From the NCBI GenBank assembly GCA_963921935.1, contig OY998175.1, positions 265,415,709 to 265,479,708 of the forward strand: DNA of 64,000 nt, in the 5' to 3' direction. Under the pieces are notes generated by a model. That model saw only the letters and a list, made by a program, of their open reading frames with translations, did no database searches and had not been told where the DNA came from. The stretch comes from Galeruca laticollis (Eukaryota; Arthropoda; Insecta; Coleoptera; Chrysomelidae). Below are positions 35,224 to 46,112 of this stretch, piece by piece. Both the position numbers and the translations under genes were made by a program. Positions within the stretch are counted from its first letter, which is position 1. Each line of letters starts with the position of its first letter.

Positions 35224-36400
35224 CATATATATATATATACATCTTACTATCATTTCTGCATCCTTTCAAAACTCATACATTTTAGCGTCCACGAGAAAGA
35301 AGCCAAATAGAGAACTCGAAGTACGAATATATTGTTGCTCACGTCACCCCGATCCCGGCAATGGTCTCAATTTTCAATTATCTTTTAAATAACTATATAC
35401 GTTATTTTTACATTTTACTATCATTTTTACGACCTTTTAAATGTGAGTTAATGTTGCGCCCCTTGTATAGTTTACTTTCAAACTGCTGTTAATTTTTCTA
35501 TCAATGTGACGTCCTGCAGTGTTGCCATATTTACTGTATAACTGACAAGGACAGAATAACGGTGAACCTTGTCGAAAAAGTGAGATGTAAATAACATACT
35601 TTCTACAGATAATGATTCTTTTTTGGATACCTACTTTTACTGCGGAATAATTCTAAAATGCTTTTAGATATTTTTTAAGTTACTTTCTCAGGTATCTCGT
35701 TCCAAAAATTTCTATTACTTCATTAATATATTTAAGTTTTATTCACTGGCTATTTTAATATGTTATGCATTTTTTGTTTTACTTTTTTATTGACTTAAAA
35801 AGTTAGCTATTACAAGAAATTTCACTTGAAAACGCGAAGTATGTCTATATGTATGATATTATGTTCTTTTCAGGAAATGATGTAGCTTTCGAATCGCTCA
35901 TGAAAACAGTGAGTGCTTTTATTAATCGTTACTCATAGCATAATGTCGTGTCTAATGATAATTTTTTCTGAGGTATCTTTTTCTTTATGGGGAGGCGTTT
36001 ATAATAGTAAATAAATCCCATCTTCAACGTCGATTTATTAGTTATTATTAAACATCTTTTTGGTTGTGCTGAAAATCCATATAGCGTTCTTACAAGGAAG
36101 ATGCAGAACGTGTTATAAAAGTCGAATACGATATGTGTAACGGTTTCGTCGAAATCATTCAGCCGGAAGAACAAGATCATTTCCGAAGTATATGTAATTA
36201 GATTTTTCGTAGGCTGATTATTAAAAGGATACTTAAACACGGGATACCTTTAAAATAGTTTAATAACTATTTTATGACGGCTTATTGCCTGGCAACAATC
36301 TTGTGTTATAGCTTGTAGAAAAACATTTAAGAGTCTGACACAATTCGTTCCCAAAATATAATATTTTTAAATTTTACATTTTTTGGTGTACACCTTTTGC
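35224..36400. other. Intergenic stretch, no gene recognised
   Basis: Mixed composition. A 103-codon minus-strand frame (35929-36240) has no recognisable domain and ordinary AT-rich composition; it may be downstream sequence of the recombinase remnant. I see no RNA gene. Confidence 0.4.
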
Positions 36401-36402
36401 AC

Positions 36403-37120
36403 TTACATCTTTAATTTTAACCATGTTTTATTTCGAAAAATATCTGGATACCTTTGCAACAAATCTTCACATTCTACTCTTTTAGGGGGCATGCACTTTC
36501 TAATGTAAGGAGCAAAAATTTTTTTGAAGAGACCTTTTTGTTCTGCAGTCCAAGGAATTTTTTGTCTCTTCTTTTTCGCGGAGAAAATATTGGGAGACAT
36601 TTTTGTTTCATAGAATGAATTATCTATAGCTGGGGCAGATGCAAAAATGGCAGGAGCAACGAGGTTGTATGAATAATTTATATTGTCATCTGAATCAATG
36701 GGTTCAGAGTCTACTCTTTCAGAATTAGAATCTTCAAGTAAATCCTCTTCCAAATTAATTACAATATCATCCAGAACTTGTCTCTTAAAATTACCAGCTT
36801 GTCAGCTTTCTATTGAAAGAAGCAGCTTAGAAATTTTAGCCGTTTGAAACACATCATCGGACAACCTGTACGAATTTTTATGGACATTTACAGTATGCCC
36901 CATAAATGATACCAACTGTTCAATATCCCCGTCATTCATACTAAAAATTTGAGTTAAAGTTGCCAGATGTTTTCTAATGCGGGTTGAAGTAAGAGCATCA
37001 GGATTTTTTGCCCCACACGCTTTGGCATATTGATGCATTACTTTGTAACCGCAAATTGCCGATTTTTTTTCTTTATGTGGAAGAGCAAATAAGAAAGGGT
37101 TGTCTCTAGGAACAACATTT
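36403..37120 (-). pseudogene. Crypton-like tyrosine recombinase remnant
   Basis: The minus strand from about 37120 reads VVPRDNPFLFALPHK, then CGYKVMHQYAKACGA, then STRIRKHLATLTQIF, then LVSFMGHTVNVHKNSYRL. The R of STRIRKH, the GH and the Y of NSYRL are the expected arginine, histidine and nucleophilic tyrosine of a tyrosine recombinase. A C-terminal segment follows with WTAEQKGLFKKIF and DIFRNKTWLKLK, a helical DNA-binding-like block seen after such domains in Crypton-type and related metazoan proteins. One in-frame TGA at 36802-36804 separates the two parts. The 5' end is lost at the terminus of the element at 37122. Family assignment is by motif order. Confidence 0.6.
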
Positions 37121-37124
37121 ACGG

Positions 37125-39436
37125 TTTATGGTTAGTTAGCTGATGTGTTATATAAAAGGCGGGAAGCGTTTGTACGAAATTTTTAAATTCATTAAATTGC
37201 TTATTTTTGATGCTTTTCAAAAATAGTTTAATATACTTCTTTTCAAAAACAAGTGAATAATAGGAATTTTGTATCATTACGGTATAAACAATTAAACCAC
37301 GGCGGGTAACATGTGACAAGTAGACTTTAAGAATAAAATTTAAAGTATGCTTTAACAACATGGTTATATAATATATATAAAAGATTTATTATTCTGTTTA
37401 AATATTTCAGAAATGTTTATTTAAGGATGGAAGCACTTATGGTGAGAAATTATTAGGTATAATAATATAAGTTTTACTGTATTTTTCTACAAATTATCAT
37501 TATTAATGAAGTTTGCTGTCTTGTGCACAATTATTAAAACAAAAGCTAGTAGTAAACATAATAGTAGAACTATCTAGCATAACGTGTTTGCAGAAAATTT
37601 TATTATTGATAGGATTACATATAATAGTAGATTATGCAATGAGGGAGAAAGATGTATTTTCTAACCAGGGGGGCATTGAGGGTAAACAGCATTCTCCCTG
37701 AGTTGCATATATACTACTCTTTTCACGACTCATACAAGATATAGTGAAAGAAACGTTTCCAAAAATCCAATTTTATTGACATTTACTAATTTTAAAAATA
37801 CCTACTGGTAGTCTTTGGCAATAAATTAGGAAACAAATTTTGATCATCGTGAAAATGCATAAATGAACACGCTTGATTGAGTTGTTATGTGTTAAAATAT
37901 GGATGTTGAAGAATTACAAATTGCTTGTGCGGTGGTCGATTTACTACAAGAAAATTAGAAAAAGTTCTAAGAAACAGCTTGATGCATAATAAACATTTTT
38001 GGAATAATATTTACCTAGACATTAATTTGCCACTTCTGTCACGATTTTGATATCAGAGAAGTTGATTTCTACTCTAGGTCTTAAAAAAAATTCATTATTT
38101 TACAAATGCCAAGATTTGAAAGTTTTATGAAGTGGGATATGATGTACGCATTCATCGACTGAAGCCGACAAAATTTAGAAGCTGCATCTGAATTATATTT
38201 GCAAAGGTACTCCCATAGTTTTCAACCTAATCCAACTATTTTCACAAGATTCGGAAACATTTAAAAACCTTTGCATATTTATTGCAAAATAAAGTTATAT
38301 TGAGTGTTATGTGTTTTAACAAAATGGTAAATTCATATATTTGATACTGTAGCCGCCAGCCCCCTGTGTATATATTCAAAATAAAATAAAATATTTTTTC
38401 TACTTCCGCTACTAAAACCGCACTTTGAACACGGGTTTGACATGCACAAAACGACTCTTTAAACACTAGTGTTTAAAATGCGTAAAGTCACATCTCGTTT
38501 ATCTTTTGTTTTTTTAAACGTCAAATCAAGTTTATCTTTTGTATGTTAAATTTCATATTCTGTGATAATTTTGTTATTCTGCGTCATTTGATTTGTCAGT
38601 CAGCTGTCAGCCATCGTCCGTCATGTAATGAATATAATTCAAATATAATATAATTTTTTCCTTCCCGCGGGCGAAGAAAAAGTATAGTAAGCACCTCGTG
38701 TTAAAAACGTCTTTAGTCACTCGTTTTACAAAGAACTCGTTCCGCTTCGCTCCACTCGTGCCTAGTAAAACTCGTGACTAAAGTAACCTTTTTGACACTT
38801 GGTACTTAATATACTATAAAACTCAGTACCAATTTCCACTGCACGGCCGAGAAACTATTGTGAATGGTGGAGTGAAGGTCGTGCCGGCAAATAAAGTATA
38901 GCTGGAGATGTCAGCTTTTTACGAGAGATCATATGTGTTCGTCCGATGTCCGATTATCGCAGTCCATACGAACTGAATCATTTTCAGATACTATTAAACT
39001 ATTTCAAAGCCCACTGATCAAATGTTTTCCGCCTTTGTTTATTTATTTATTCCATATAATTATACAAAATGCCTTTTATTCATTTGTTTTCGAAAAGAAA
39101 TAACTATATATTCTTGAAAAGCTTAAGCAACTTAATAGAATTAAAGCCAACTGTATATAACTTAAGTTTATTGCGTATCCACCGTTGAATTTGTCTCAAA
39201 AAAAATTGGCCTGGGGTTATAGAAAATGGGCCAACCTGTACAAATAATAGGACGCGACCCAAAACTTACTTACAAAGTTTTCCTTTTTTTTCATACTGCA
39301 CGGTTAAGACGTTCATTAATGTTTATTTGACACTAAACTACCCATGCTATTATAGAAGTATTGGTAATTTGCGGTTTAGTTTTTCGTGCATACGCTTCCC
39401 GCCTTTTATATAACACATCAGCTAACTAACCATAAA
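37125..39436. mobile_element. TIR element of 2.3 kb, no recognised transposase
   Basis: The left end (37125-37179) and right end (39382-39436) are inverted repeats of 55 bp. The outer 45 bp match perfectly and there are 2 mismatches in the inner 10. The similarity continues weakly for a few bases outside (CGG versus CGA). The interior has no long frame; a 61-80 codon frame at the left end has no domain. It is therefore probably a non-autonomous DNA transposon. It lies against the coding edge of the tyrosine recombinase remnant and may have interrupted it. Confidence 0.7.
38711..38783. repeat. Imperfect palindrome with TTTAGTCAC/GTGACTAAA arms
   Basis: CTTTAGTCAC...GTTTTAC and AGTAAAACTCGTGACTAAAG are inverted, with an internal ACTCGTTCCGCTTCGCTCCACTC segment that also repeats ACTCG words. 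Such a hairpin is typical of a dispersed insect repeat core, here inside the 2.3-kb TIR element. Confidence 0.6.
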
Positions 39437-39439
39437 TCG

Positions 39440-40004
39440 TGAATAAAGTTCATACATATACTTAGCAGTCTTACGGGTTCAGGCTGATATTCAAACTTTT
39501 TACAAATCACCACTACTAATACGGACGTAACGTTCGCCTAAGTTGTAACTATACTATACTCCCGCAAACTAACGAAATGCATTTAGTTTAAAATGTATTG
39601 TTATCAATACCAGACACTACGTTGCCAAATCTACTGGACGTCAGAATGTTACGAAATTGTAATTTTATGTATATTAAAGTATATTCTGGTGCGCCACCAG
39701 CAGAAATTCGTTGAACTAAAACTATACCTTTTTCATACATTTCCTATCAACTTTGCGTCCATTTGACCTTGGTTAATACTTAAATATAGAAGTATCTGCA
39801 AAAGATGGCAGTTGGACACCCGTGGTTAACCATAGTATTTTAGGTGGTCTATCTTTTCCATATGTTCTATGGGACAAATATTCATCAGAAATTGCCAAAA
39901 ACGAAAGATGTAGTCTTGCGTCCGATATACGGACGTAAGTTTACAGAGGATGCAGGATTAAATGCAAAAGTCATTCTATCGGATGCAGAAATGATAGTAA
40001 GATG
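39440..40004. other. Intergenic stretch with one short gene-like frame
   Basis: A plus-strand frame from 39844 reads KLPKTKDVVLRPIYGRKF and then DAGLNAKVILSDAEMI, before running into (TA)n. It is more protein-like in composition than its surroundings, but I recognise no family. A perfect hairpin CGTCCG-ATATA-CGGACG lies at 39919-39935 within it. Confidence 0.3.
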
Positions 40005-40035
<31 letters not shown>

Positions 40036-40042
40036 TTATATA

Positions 40043-40086
<44 letters not shown>
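40005..40086. repeat. (TA)n array with TTTA interruptions
   Basis: About 80 bp of TA repeat with regular TTTATATA interruptions. Confidence 0.95.
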
Positions 40087-40087
<1 letters not shown>

Positions 40088-40632
40088 TTTGCTTTCGTTA
40101 TTTGAACTATCCAAATTTAATAGTTTCAAATATTTACTTATATCTATCACCATTTCATGATCCATTTTCTCCATAAAATTGATATCTAATTTTGACATTT
40201 GATTACATTTATGTCATTTATATTTTCTAAACTTGTCTAAATATTTATACTAGATATGAATATTATTTCTATTATTACTATTATAACTAATACTTATATT
40301 TAATTAGATAACTAAAACTTGTTTATTTTCAGATAAACAGCTGATTCCATCATAACAAACAAACATCCATATTGGGCATATTTAATGTTCTTTTCTATAC
40401 TTGTTAAGCGTTTTCAAAATTTAGACAATTCTCAAGGTAATTTCTTTATATGTATTGCTACTCTTTTTAATTATTATAAACAAATGATTTAATATATTAT
40501 GACTTTATAGAATTTTACTTATGATTGTGGTTTTTTAATGTGTTTTTAATTAACATAGTTTCAATCCATTTTAGATACTAAGCAAAATATTCTCAAACAG
40601 CTGATGGTCTTTAATATATAAGATATGTGGTT

Positions 40633-40634
<2 letters not shown>
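40087..40634 (+). repeat. Repeat family B, right-end copy interrupted by LTR element
   Basis: Matches the right third of the 31868-33870 copy: AAACAGCTG near 40335, the AAATTCTC-like AT-rich middle, and the terminal GATATGTGGTTCAA directly before (TA)n. The LTR retrotransposon is inserted in that (TA)n. Confidence 0.5.

Positions 40635-40702
<68 letters not shown>
40635..40702. repeat. (TA)n array, left of LTR retrotransposon
   Basis: TA array of about 67 bp interrupted at 40703 by the 5' LTR and resumed at 47862 after the 3' LTR, so this array was the insertion target. The target duplication cannot be read because the target is itself repetitive. Confidence 0.95.
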
Positions 40703-40706
<4 letters not shown>

Positions 40707-42449
40707 ACAGTGCAAAGGTATAATAGCCAATAAATAACATAATTAATGCGAAGAAAAGAAAAATAACGAACGAATAGTAAATATAACAAATTGACATGTA
40801 ATCCAAGTGAGGTTATATTAATCACACATTGCAAGGATTAAAATAGACATAACTAAGAAATCCTAATTATCACTTGCTTTCATTAATAAAAAAAAAATCA
40901 TAGTATTTAAAGCAATAGTAGTAAATAATAATATAAAACATTACAGAGATACAACAGGAAATTAAAAACAGATTGTAGCCATGTAATTCACAAATAAATA
41001 TAAATCATTTAAAATTCAAAACATTCAGACACAATAACAATCAACAAACTTTAATTGTAAATGTTAATATTTAATTATAAGAGTGTAATTGAAAATGAAC
41101 CGAGCAGTAAATGAACAAACGGAAGATTTTCAAAATGAATTTTAATATAGTTATTATTTTAATATAAATTTAGAGAAATTTTGAGTATGGTGACAATTTA
41201 TATTCATGATGAACTCTACAATGAATTTACTCATGATTCAGATATTTTTATTTAATTCAATAGTTCTTATGTAACTTTTTGATCATCCTGGTACATAGCG
41301 ATTGACAGAAAATTTAATTAATTTCATGAAATCAAGTTAGTTTTTTTGAAAGGTCTATATAAATCTGTGTAGAATTTGACAGATGGATTATTATATTTCA
41401 ATCGTCAAGGGTAGATGTACAAAATTGTGTCCTGAGAATTTAAGAGAGGACAAATGAACTGAAATGGAGGAAGCCATATTGAAAATTGGGGAGAGTGGTT
41501 AAAAAACTTGGAGTATGAGGAATAATGACATGATAAATTAACAAATTACATATAAAATTAGATAACAAATACAGAACTTACCTCAAGTAAACCAGGACTA
41601 AACTGTGAGTCATTTATTTCAATACTAAACATTACATCTTGAAAGTGCATATATTTACCGTACTTACAAACATTCAACTCAATATTATCGAAGCCATATA
41701 ACTGTAAAGAGACAGAAATTGTGTTATTAGTGATAATTAAGAATATTTTTGATGAATTTTATAATAGTAAATTGTAGATAATAAGAAATAATTTAATCAA
41801 CTTACCAACAATATGAGCTCATATAAACTATTATACTTATAATCTGAAAGTATTTCAATATTCCCATATTAATTTCAATCATTTAACAAATAATATTCGT
41901 TTCATTTTAAATCTTGCATATAATAACCTTACTCTTACTAAATAATTTTATCTCTCAGAACAGTTTTCAGATTATACCTAGATAAGTTATACATCCAGTA
42001 GTCTGGTCTGAATTTAAGGAAGGAATTTTAATGTTTTGAATGTTCAATGAATTAAATATGATTATTTGTACAAATTTACAATTAGTGTGTCGGTTATTTT
42101 CCCAATTTTCAGGAATCAGAAGACGACAAATGTTTTATTCACTGTGGATTTGAAAAATCTGCAGTAAGGTAGGCAACCCTATCTACGCCCACATACAGAA
42201 TTCTTTGAAATAAATATACTATATGTAAAAGTTTATTTTTCTTGAAATTTGGTTACGTTCTCGTTAATTTTTAAGCCCTACCTTATCATGATATAAAGTA
42301 AGAATATTAAATATGCGTTTAACAATATACAGGGAAGACATGTAGGTATATCCGCCGAATGTACACTCATATATTAAACTTAGACATAAATATAAAATAA
42401 CAAGCATTAGGAAACACATATACACACACAGAAAAACGAGACGATACCA
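40703..42449 (+). repeat. 5' LTR
   Basis: 1747 bp, TGGAACAG to GATACCA, flanked on its left by TA repeats. It is unusually long for a Ty3-type insect element. Promoter elements were not assigned because AT richness makes TATA words uninformative. Confidence 0.92.
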
Positions 42450-42452
42450 AAC

Positions 42453-42470
42453 TGGCGCCCAACGTGGGGC
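42453..42470 (+). other. Primer binding site for tRNA-Lys
   Basis: TGGCGCCCAACGTGGGGC, three bases after the 5' LTR end, is the standard 18-base site complementary to the 3' end of tRNA-Lys (the Lys1,2 type). It would prime minus-strand DNA synthesis. Confidence 0.93.
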
Positions 42471-42609
42471 AAATGTGTTTACAAACCAGACGAAATAGAA
42501 TCTAAATAGTAAACACAAGATAGGGTTATTAAATTTCAAATATTTTTAAACAGTTATTTAAAATTCTATTTTAAAAAAATAAAAGGAATAATAAACAAGT
42601 GAAGCATAA

Positions 42610-44517
42610 TTGTATATACATATGATCAAGATGGAAAACAAGAAGCAATTCAAGGATCTACAGATCACGGATTTGAGACGAGAACTGGGAAAGCGTAAAT
42701 TGGATACCAAGGGGAATAAGGTAACACTAGAGGAACGATTACGAGAAGCACTCAGATCAGAAGGAATAGATGTAGAAAAATATTACTTTGATATAGAACA
42801 CGGAGATGGAGTTGAAGAAACGGAACCACAAATGGATACCAATCATATGCTCATGCAATTAATGAGACAGATAACAGAAGATGAAAGAAAAAGACGAGAG
42901 GAAAAATTAGAAGATGAAAGAAAAACGCAAGAAGAAAAATTAGAAGAAGAAAGAAGAAGACGAGAAGAAAAATTGGAAGAAGAAAAGAAAAGACAGGAGG
43001 AAAAATTTGAAATATTAACAAACATAAATAGAATAACAGAAGAAATATTTAAGCAAAAAGTGGAATATAAGGAACAAACTGAGAAGATAGAAGAAAGATT
43101 GAAGAAGATAGAAGAAAGATTTGGAAATGAAACAGAAAACTTGAAAAGGAGACAAGAAGTTATAGAAGATGTACAAAAGAGACAAGAGCAAGAATTAGAT
43201 AATATCCAACAAAATATTACACAGGACATACGGAAAGGCATAGACAACAAGCTAGAAGAAATAAAGGAAGATGTTCAAAGAGGAACAGACAAAAGAATCG
43301 GTGATAATCATATAGCTATTATGAGAAATAAGAAAGAAATAGAAAAAATGGAAGAAAACTTGAAATTAGGTATTGCCACTCATATAGAAATAGTAGAACA
43401 GGAAAACCAAAGGACGAAAGAAGAATTAAGAAATGAAATGAGAAAGATAGAAGAACAAAGACAATTTGAAAGGAAAAATATAATGGTAAACACAGTAGGG
43501 AATTATCACATTGATGACAATATCAAATTTGATGGAAATATAAAGAAAATACATCCGAAAATTTTTATCAGAGCTATACAGAACAGATTGAAGATTTGGG
43601 ACAAATTTGAAGACCAAAAAGAAATCATTAGAGGTTTTTTGACAGGACACGCACAAATATGGTACACAAGCAAAGAACTAGAATTGAATAGTTTTGAAGA
43701 ATTCAGAGAGGTTTTCTTGAATCAATATTGGGGTGAAATCAATCAAGGACAAGTACGTGAAAGATTGTATTTTGGAAGATACCAAGAAAACAGGACCACT
43801 ATGTACAATTATGCGTTACTGTTATATACACAAGCTAAATTCCTAGATCCTCCAATTTCAGAGGAGGAAATAGTTACATATTTGTCCAGACATTTTAAGC
43901 CTCAAGTGGCAGAAACAATAGTGATTAATAATTTAAAAACATTCGATCAATTGACTGGTTATTTAATGAGAATAGAGAGAAACATACAGAGAGACTTTAT
44001 TAATAACAATTACAATGTAAATAGACAAGATACACAATTTAGACAACAATCAAGATACACATATAATAATAATAACAGAAACTATAATAATAATAATACT
44101 CAAACTAGTAACTTCAATAATTTTAGAAACAATAATAGAGATAATAGACAAAATTTTAATAACAATACAAATCAAAATAGGCGAACAGAAAGTGAAAACA
44201 TTAATAATAATAACGATAGAAATTTTAGAAATTATCCTAATTACAGAAATGATAATAACAATAACAACAGATATAATAATAGATTAAGGAGATCAAATTC
44301 AGATAATGATATCAGACAAAGTAATAATGACTATTTGAGAAATCATAATAGTAATAATAACAGTTATGTACAGCATAATGAAAATAGAAGGGTACAATTT
44401 CAAAGAAGACGTAGTTTAGATTTAAATACAAACAATCAATCTCCAATAAATAGGCAGGAGCAAAGTCCACAGGAAGACGACTCCTCAAATAATCCTACAG
44501 AGCAACATTTTCATTAG
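42610..44517 (+). CDS. Gag protein of Ty3-type element with SAP-like N-terminus
   Basis: 635 codons. Residues about 10-55 read FKDLQITDLRRELGKRKLDT and then GNKVTLEERLREALR, which fits a SAP helix-extended-loop-helix DNA-binding motif. Residues about 85-290 are a strongly charged Glu, Lys and Arg coiled coil. Residues about 305-460 match the capsid-like retrotransposon gag domain, with IRGFLTGHAQIWYTS, FEEFREVFLNQYW and RERLYFGRYQ. The last 170 residues are Asn and Arg rich with no CCHC knuckle, so nucleic-acid binding probably uses this basic low-complexity tail. The start at 42610 is one of three nearby ATGs (42610, 42622, 42631). The frame is intact. Confidence 0.88.
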   Translation: MYIHMIKMENKKQFKDLQITDLRRELGKRKLDTKGNKVTLEERLREALRSEGIDVEKYYFDIEHGDGVEETEPQMDTNHMLMQLMRQITEDERKRREEKLEDERKTQEEKLEEERRRREEKLEEEKKRQEEKFEILTNINRITEEIFKQKVEYKEQTEKIEERLKKIEERFGNETENLKRRQEVIEDVQKRQEQELDNIQQNITQDIRKGIDNKLEEIKEDVQRGTDKRIGDNHIAIMRNKKEIEKMEENLKLGIATHIEIVEQENQRTKEELRNEMRKIEEQRQFERKNIMVNTVGNYHIDDNIKFDGNIKKIHPKIFIRAIQNRLKIWDKFEDQKEIIRGFLTGHAQIWYTSKELELNSFEEFREVFLNQYWGEINQGQVRERLYFGRYQENRTTMYNYALLLYTQAKFLDPPISEEEIVTYLSRHFKPQVAETIVINNLKTFDQLTGYLMRIERNIQRDFINNNYNVNRQDTQFRQQSRYTYNNNNRNYNNNNTQTSNFNNFRNNNRDNRQNFNNNTNQNRRTESENINNNNDRNFRNYPNYRNDNNNNNRYNNRLRRSNSDNDIRQSNNDYLRNHNSNNNSYVQHNENRRVQFQRRRSLDLNTNNQSPINRQEQSPQEDDSSNNPTEQHFH

Positions 44518-45848
44518 AGGGTGTCAGGAGTAGTGATCTATATAGTTACTGTCATCCACGTGAGCTCCTATTTTCAGAAGATCACCTGGAAAAGGAAGAA
44601 ACAATAGATTTAATAATTATAAATACAACAATAAACAATCATGAAATAAGTGTAATAGTAGATACTGGATCAGAAATTTCTTTGATAAGCGAATCATTAG
44701 TAAATAAATTGAAACTAAGCAAATACGTGATGAATATACCAAAAATAAATCTAATGACAATGAACTCTAAGAAATTAACAGAGTCTAATAAATCACTAAT
44801 AATGAATTTGGAACTAGGGGGAAAGGAAATAGCTGTACAATTGATAATCGTGAAAAATATGGATTATGATGTGTTACTGGGATCGGATGAATTAAACAAA
44901 CATCAAGCTAAAATTAATTATGAAGATAGAACTTTTAGGATAGAAGATGTTATAGTTTATTTTAAAGGGAAGAAATTACAATATGAAGAAGAAAAGAAAG
45001 TAAATTATATTTCAAATGAAGAAAAAGAAGGAATAGAGAAATTTGAAGAAGAAGTAGGACAAGGAGAGAATTTTATAGAAGAAAGGAATTTGATAGAATT
45101 TGATGAAGAGAGGACAAATAATTTTAATTGGAATGGTATTGATATAGCTTGTGATAAGAAATATGAATGGGATATAAGAAAGTTGATGGAGAAGCATAAA
45201 GGATTGTTTTCAGAAGAGGCAAGAGTGGCTAAGGATTATGTACATGAATTAAAAGTGAAGAATATGGAAACTTTCAAAGCAATGATTTATCCGATTCCAT
45301 ACAAATACAAAGAGGAAATGAGAGAAGTTGTGAAGAAACTGTTGAAGGAAGGAATTATTGAGTATAGTACAACCCCATATATTAACCCAATTTTTATAGT
45401 TAAGAAGAGTTCAGGAGATTTACGTATTTGTCTTGACGCTAGAAATATAAATAAACATACAATTCCTGAGTTTGAATCACCTCTCAGGATAGAAGCAATT
45501 TTAGGAAGAATTTCAGTGGCAAAAGTTTTTACGAAAATGGATCTGAAGCATTCATTTTGGTTGATTCCTTTGGCTGAGAATAGCCGAGATTACACAGGAT
45601 TGATGATTGATGGTGTTGTATACCGATTTACAGTAGTACCATTTGGCTTACAGTCAAGTACATCAGCATTACTGGAAGCACTGCATAAGATATTAAATCA
45701 ATACGAAAATTTCACTTTACACTACATAGACGACATACTAATTTTCTCAAGAAATGAAGAAGAACATTTAAAACATGTACAATTGATTATGAAGGCTTTA
45801 GAAGAGGCAGGATTGAAACTGAATATTTCACGTGACACAACTATATAG
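44505..45848 (+). CDS. Pol protein fragment: protease and partial reverse transcriptase
   Basis: The frame is in the -1 phase relative to gag and overlaps its end, so it is probably made by -1 frameshifting. An aspartic protease motif VIVDTGSEISLIS lies at about 44655-44690, with DVLLGSDEL as the second block. RT begins near 45290, with GIIEYSTTPYINPIFIVKK, LRICLDARNINKHT, motif A FTKMDLKHSFWLIPL, PFGLQSSTSALLEAL and motif C YIDDILIFS. The frame ends 25 codons after motif C at a deletion joint (AALEEAGLKL-type text, then a stop at 45846). RNase H and integrase are absent. An unusual FGLQSSTSALLEA replaces the common F-G-L-x-N-A-P-x-x-F block. Confidence 0.85.
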   Translation, partial: TFSLEGVRSSDLYSYCHPRELLFSEDHLEKEETIDLIIINTTINNHEISVIVDTGSEISLISESLVNKLKLSKYVMNIPKINLMTMNSKKLTESNKSLIMNLELGGKEIAVQLIIVKNMDYDVLLGSDELNKHQAKINYEDRTFRIEDVIVYFKGKKLQYEEEKKVNYISNEEKEGIEKFEEEVGQGENFIEERNLIEFDEERTNNFNWNGIDIACDKKYEWDIRKLMEKHKGLFSEEARVAKDYVHELKVKNMETFKAMIYPIPYKYKEEMREVVKKLLKEGIIEYSTTPYINPIFIVKKSSGDLRICLDARNINKHTIPEFESPLRIEAILGRISVAKVFTKMDLKHSFWLIPLAENSRDYTGLMIDGVVYRFTVVPFGLQSSTSALLEALHKILNQYENFTLHYIDDILIFSRNEEEHLKHVQLIMKALEEAGLKLNISRDTTI

Positions 45849-46112
45849 ATACACCTCACCCTAATGAAACCTTAATAATAGTTAGATAACTCAAGTGTAT
45901 ATAGAAACTTTAATTTATAGGAATAGAGTTTGAATATATTATTAGGATAGCATTTTAGAAAACAGAATACATAAGAAATGAATAGTCATAGTTAGAATAA
46001 GTTTCATGATAGTTAGAATAAGGAATTCAAAGAACTAATTTATGAACATTTACAAACAAATTCTAGAGTTCAGAAGAACTTAGAATTATATTTGCAAAAG
46101 TTCAGGGAATGT
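45849..46112 (+). other. 3' internal remnant of LTR element
   Basis: Non-coding AT-rich piece between the pol deletion joint and the 3' LTR. It ends GTTCAGGGAATGT before the LTR; I see no clear long polypurine tract. Confidence 0.6.

Noticed and set aside
42843..43250. Ser, Phe and Cys-rich minus-strand frame of 135 codons
   Set aside because: Complement of the Glu/Lys-rich coiled coil of Gag; no independent signal.
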